This document shows, one piece after another, positions 61,501 through 64,000 of a DNA stretch of 64,000 bases. The notes under the pieces were generated by a model. That model was given only the letters and a program-made list of their open reading frames with translations, was not told where the DNA came from and made no database searches. Each line of letters begins with the position of its first letter. Position 1 is the stretch's first letter. Made by a program: the position numbers and the translations under genes. Source of the DNA: Steromphala cineraria (lineage: Eukaryota; Mollusca; Gastropoda; Trochida; Trochidae); the NCBI GenBank assembly GCA_916613615.1, contig OU744727.1:19538093-19602092 (forward strand), in the 5' to 3' direction.

Positions 61501-62480
61501 TAAATGCTATCTGCTGGTGCCAACCAATCTTCTCACAGATTTTCAGCTTTTGTATAATTGGCTTTAGATGCAACCTTAATGTACAGTTGAGCAGATATTG
61601 TCAAAATTGTTCCCACCATGGAATTTGTTAAATATGGCTTGAATATGCACCAAAATTAGCTCAAATGTACACAAAAATAAATGCTATCTGCTGGTGCCAA
61701 ACAATCTTCTCACAGATTTTCAGCTTTTGTATAATTGGCTTTAGATGCGACCTTAATGTACAGTTGAGCAGATATTGTCAAAATTGCTCCCACCATGGAA
61801 TTTTCTCAATATGGCTTGGATATGCACCAAAATGAGCTCAAATATACACAAAAATAAATGCTATCTGCTGGTGCCAACCAATCTTCTCACAGATTTTTAG
61901 TTTTTGTATAATTGGTTTAGATGCTAACTTAATGTACAGTTGAGCAGATATTGTCAAAATTGTTCCCACGATGGAATTTTCTTAATATGGCTTGGATATG
62001 CACCAACATGAGCTCAAATGTACATAAAAATGAATGCTATCTGCTGGTGCCAACCAATCTTCTCACAGATTTTCAGCTTTTGTATAATTGGCTTTAGATG
62101 CGACCTTAATGTACAGTTGAGCAGATATTGTCAAAATTGTTCCCACGATGGATTGTTTTTAATATTGCTTGGATATGCACCAACATGAGCTCAAATTTAC
62201 ACACAAATAAATGCTATCTGCTGGTGCCAACCAATCTTCTCACAGATTTTCAGCTTTTGTATAATTGGCTTTAGATGCAACCTTAATGTACAGTTGAGCA
62301 GATATTGTCAAAATTGTTCCCACCATGGAATTTGTTAAATATGACTTGAATATGCACCAAAATTAGCTCAAATGTACACAAAAATAAATGCTATCTGCTG
62401 GTGCCAAACAATCTTCTCACAGATTTTCAGCTTTTGTATAATTGGCTTTAGATGCGACCTTAATGTACAGTTGAGCAGAT
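58521..62480 (+). repeat. 4-monomer HOR zone with dropped and added monomers
   Basis: The GGATTGTTTTT monomer recurs with CCCACGATGG at 58,604, 59,311, 59,842, 60,727, 61,435 and 62,142. The spacings are 707, 531, 885, 708 and 707 bp, or 4, 3, 5, 4 and 4 monomers. In the 3-monomer unit the TTTGTTAAATATGG monomer is missing. In the 5-monomer unit a CTACGATGG / CACCAACATGAG monomer is doubled. Lineage markers CAATCGTCTTACAG (56,040, 58,871, 60,985) and TAATCTACAGTTG (56,270, 59,102, 59,633, 61,225) show which units descend from one another. Confidence 0.85.
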
Positions 62481-64000
62481 ATTGTCCAAATTGTTCCCAC
62501 GATGGAATTTTCTTAATATGGCTTGGATAAGCACCAAAATGAGCTCAAATATACACAAAAATAAATGCTATCTGCTGGTGCAAACCAATCTTCTCACAGA
62601 TTTTTAGTTTTTGTATAATTGGTTTAGATGCTAACTTATTGTACAGTTGAGCAGATATTGTCAAAATTGTTCCCACGATGGAATTTTCTTAATATGGCTT
62701 GGATATGCACCAAAATGAGCTCAAATGTACACACAAATAAATGCTATCTGCTGGTGCCAACAAATCTTCTCACAGATTTTCAGTTTTTGTATAATTGGCT
62801 TTAAATGTGACTTTATGTACAGTTGAGCAGATATTGTCCAAGTTGTTCCCACAATGGAACTTTCTTAATATGGCTTGGATATGCACCAAAATGAGCTCAA
62901 ATGTACACAAAAATAAATGCTATCTGCTGGTGCCAACCAATCTTCTCACAGATTTTCAGCTTTTGTATAATTGGCTTTAGATGCGACCTTAATGTACAGT
63001 TGAGCAGATATTGTCAAAATTGTTCCCACCATGGAATTTTCTTAATATGGCTTGGATAAGCACCAAAAAAAGGTCAGATGTACACAAAAATAAATGCTAT
63101 CTGCTGGTGTTAACAAATTTTCTCACAGATTTTTAGTTTTTGTATAATTTGCTTTAGATGCGACCTTAATGTACAGTTGAGCAGATATTGTCAAAATTGT
63201 TCCCACGATGGAATTTTCTTAATATGGCTTGGATATGCACCAAAATGAGCTCAAATGTACACAAAAATGAATGCTATCTGCTGGTGCGAACCAATCTTCT
63301 CACAGATTTTCAGCTTTTGTATAATTGGCTTTAGATGCGACCTCAATGTACAGTTGAGCAGATATTGTCAAAATTGTTCCCACGATGGAATTTTCTTAAT
63401 ATGGCTTGGATATGCACCAACATGAGCTCAAATGTACACAAAAATAAATGCTATCTGCTGGTGCCAACCAATCTTCTCACAGATTTTTAGCCTTTGTGTT
63501 ATTGGCTTTAGATGCGACCTTAATGTACAGTTGAGCAGATATTGTCAAAATTGTTCCCATGATGAAATTTCCTTAATATGGCTTGGATATGCACCAAAAT
63601 GAGCTCAAATGTACACAAAAATAAATGCTATCTGCTGGTGCCAACCAATCTTCTCACAGATTTTTAACTTTTGTATAATTGGCTTTAGATGCAACCTTAA
63701 TGTACAGTTGAGCAGATATTGTCAAAATTGTTCCTACGATGGAATTTTCTTAATATGGCTTGGATATGCACCAACATGAGCTCAAATGTACACAACAATA
63801 AATGCTATCTGCTGGTGCCAACCAATCTTCTCACAGATTTTCAGCTTTTGTATAATTGGCTTTAGATGCGACCTAAATGTACAGTTGAGCAGATATTGTC
63901 AAAATTGTTCCCACGATGGATTGTTTTTAATATGGCTTGGATATGCACCAACATGAGCTCAAATTTACACAAAAATAAATGCTATCTGCTGGTGCCAACC
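62481..64000 (+). repeat. Right edge: third copy of the 54.8 kb block, then 4-mer start
   Basis: From 62,795 the sequence repeats 54,835 onward at an offset of 7,960 bp (GTCCAAGTTGTTCCC, CTGGTGCGAACC, GTGTTATTGGC, CCCATGATGAAATTTCC). Private changes are AAAAAAAGGTCAGATG near 63,064 and GGTGTTAACAAATTTTC near 63,106. A GGATTGTTTTT monomer starts again near 63,910, so the 4-mer order may resume beyond the window. The array continues past the right edge. Confidence 0.8.

Larger units (their letters stand above)
1..64000 (+). repeat. Satellite DNA array, ~177-bp monomer, ~360 copies
   Basis: The whole window is a head-to-tail tandem array. Anchoring on the segment ATCTGCTGGT, successive copies at the left edge start at 21, 197, 373, 550, 727, 904, 1080, 1260 and 1437, so spacing is 176-180 bp. 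The same spacing recurs throughout, and HOR offsets divided by monomer number give 176-177.3 bp. Every copy I followed has the same orientation. I found no unique insert, transposon end, gene or inversion. Both edges lie within the repeat. Base composition of a typical monomer is about 36% G+C with only one or two CpG. A role as centromeric or pericentromeric satellite is an inference from array form and monomer length; nothing in the sequence proves kinetochore binding. I do not recognise the family. Confidence 0.98.

Noticed and set aside
1..64000. Dozens of open frames of 60-151 codons on both strands
   Set aside because: All are translations of the satellite in different phases. They recur with every HOR copy, have no recognisable domains, and end where a variant base makes a stop. 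Their length comes from 177 being divisible by three.
1..64000. CRISPR-like regular spacing
   Set aside because: There are no unique spacers. The whole 177-bp unit is repeated with graded divergence, and no cas-like gene is present.
1..64000. Alpha satellite or another named family
   Set aside because: Monomer length is similar (171-180 bp in several families), but I do not recognise the sequence and cannot run a database search, so I name no family or species.

Overview
This window is one uninterrupted block of tandemly repeated satellite DNA. I see no protein-coding gene, no RNA gene, no transposable element and no unique sequence in its 64,000 bases. The repeat unit is about 177 bp long and about 36% G+C. 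All copies that I followed run head to tail in the same orientation, and both window edges lie inside the array. About 360 monomers fit. The organism is a eukaryote. A long, single-orientation, AT-rich, nucleosome-scale satellite of this kind is typical of centromeric or pericentromeric heterochromatin in animals and plants. I do not recognise the monomer as belonging to a named satellite family, so I assign no species.

The information in the window lies in how diagnostic monomer variants are ordered. Monomers are grouped into higher-order repeats (HORs) of several lengths: 4-mer (about 708 bp), 5-mer (879), 6-mer (1,062), 7-mer (1,241), 8-mer (1,418), 14-mer (2,472), 15-mer (2,645), 16-mer (2,830) and 16- to 18-mer (about 2,830 to 3,185). 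No single HOR covers the window; it is a mosaic of local tandem amplifications. Left to right: a 7-mer pair (about 0.8-3.3 kb); an almost identical 2,830-bp pair (1.8-7.5 kb) with partial third copies to 8.6 kb; a 5-mer pair (9.0-10.7 kb); a 7-mer pair (12.6-14.9 kb); a 16- to 18-monomer pair (16.1-22.1 kb); a 15-mer pair (23.1-28.2 kb); a 14-mer pair plus a derived 6-mer pair and a resumed partial copy (30.0-38.2 kb); an 8-mer triplication (40.5-44.7 kb); a composite zone of blocks copied from elsewhere in the window (44.7-54.4 kb); a pair of private divergent monomers (54.4-54.8 kb); and a 4-mer zone with dropped and added monomers (55.7-62.5 kb). Blocks of about 1 kb are also shared over 25-38 kb, for example 15.2-16.3 with 45.8-46.9 kb.

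Each monomer carries a conserved 8-bp inverted repeat (TATCTGCT / AGCAGATA), two TGTACA palindromes about half a monomer apart, and usually a + strand AATAAA hexamer. CpG is scarce, and the two usual CpG positions are also among the most variable. The two halves of the monomer show weak similarity, suggesting an older unit of about 88 bp. Because 177 is 3 x 59, open frames can run from one monomer into the next. The many 60-150 codon open frames are by-products of this and are not genes.

All repeat boundaries were read by eye from diagnostic variants and are good to tens of bases. Identity statements rest on reading, not on a computed alignment. If the window comes from an assembly, the exact number and order of near-identical blocks should be confirmed with long reads.
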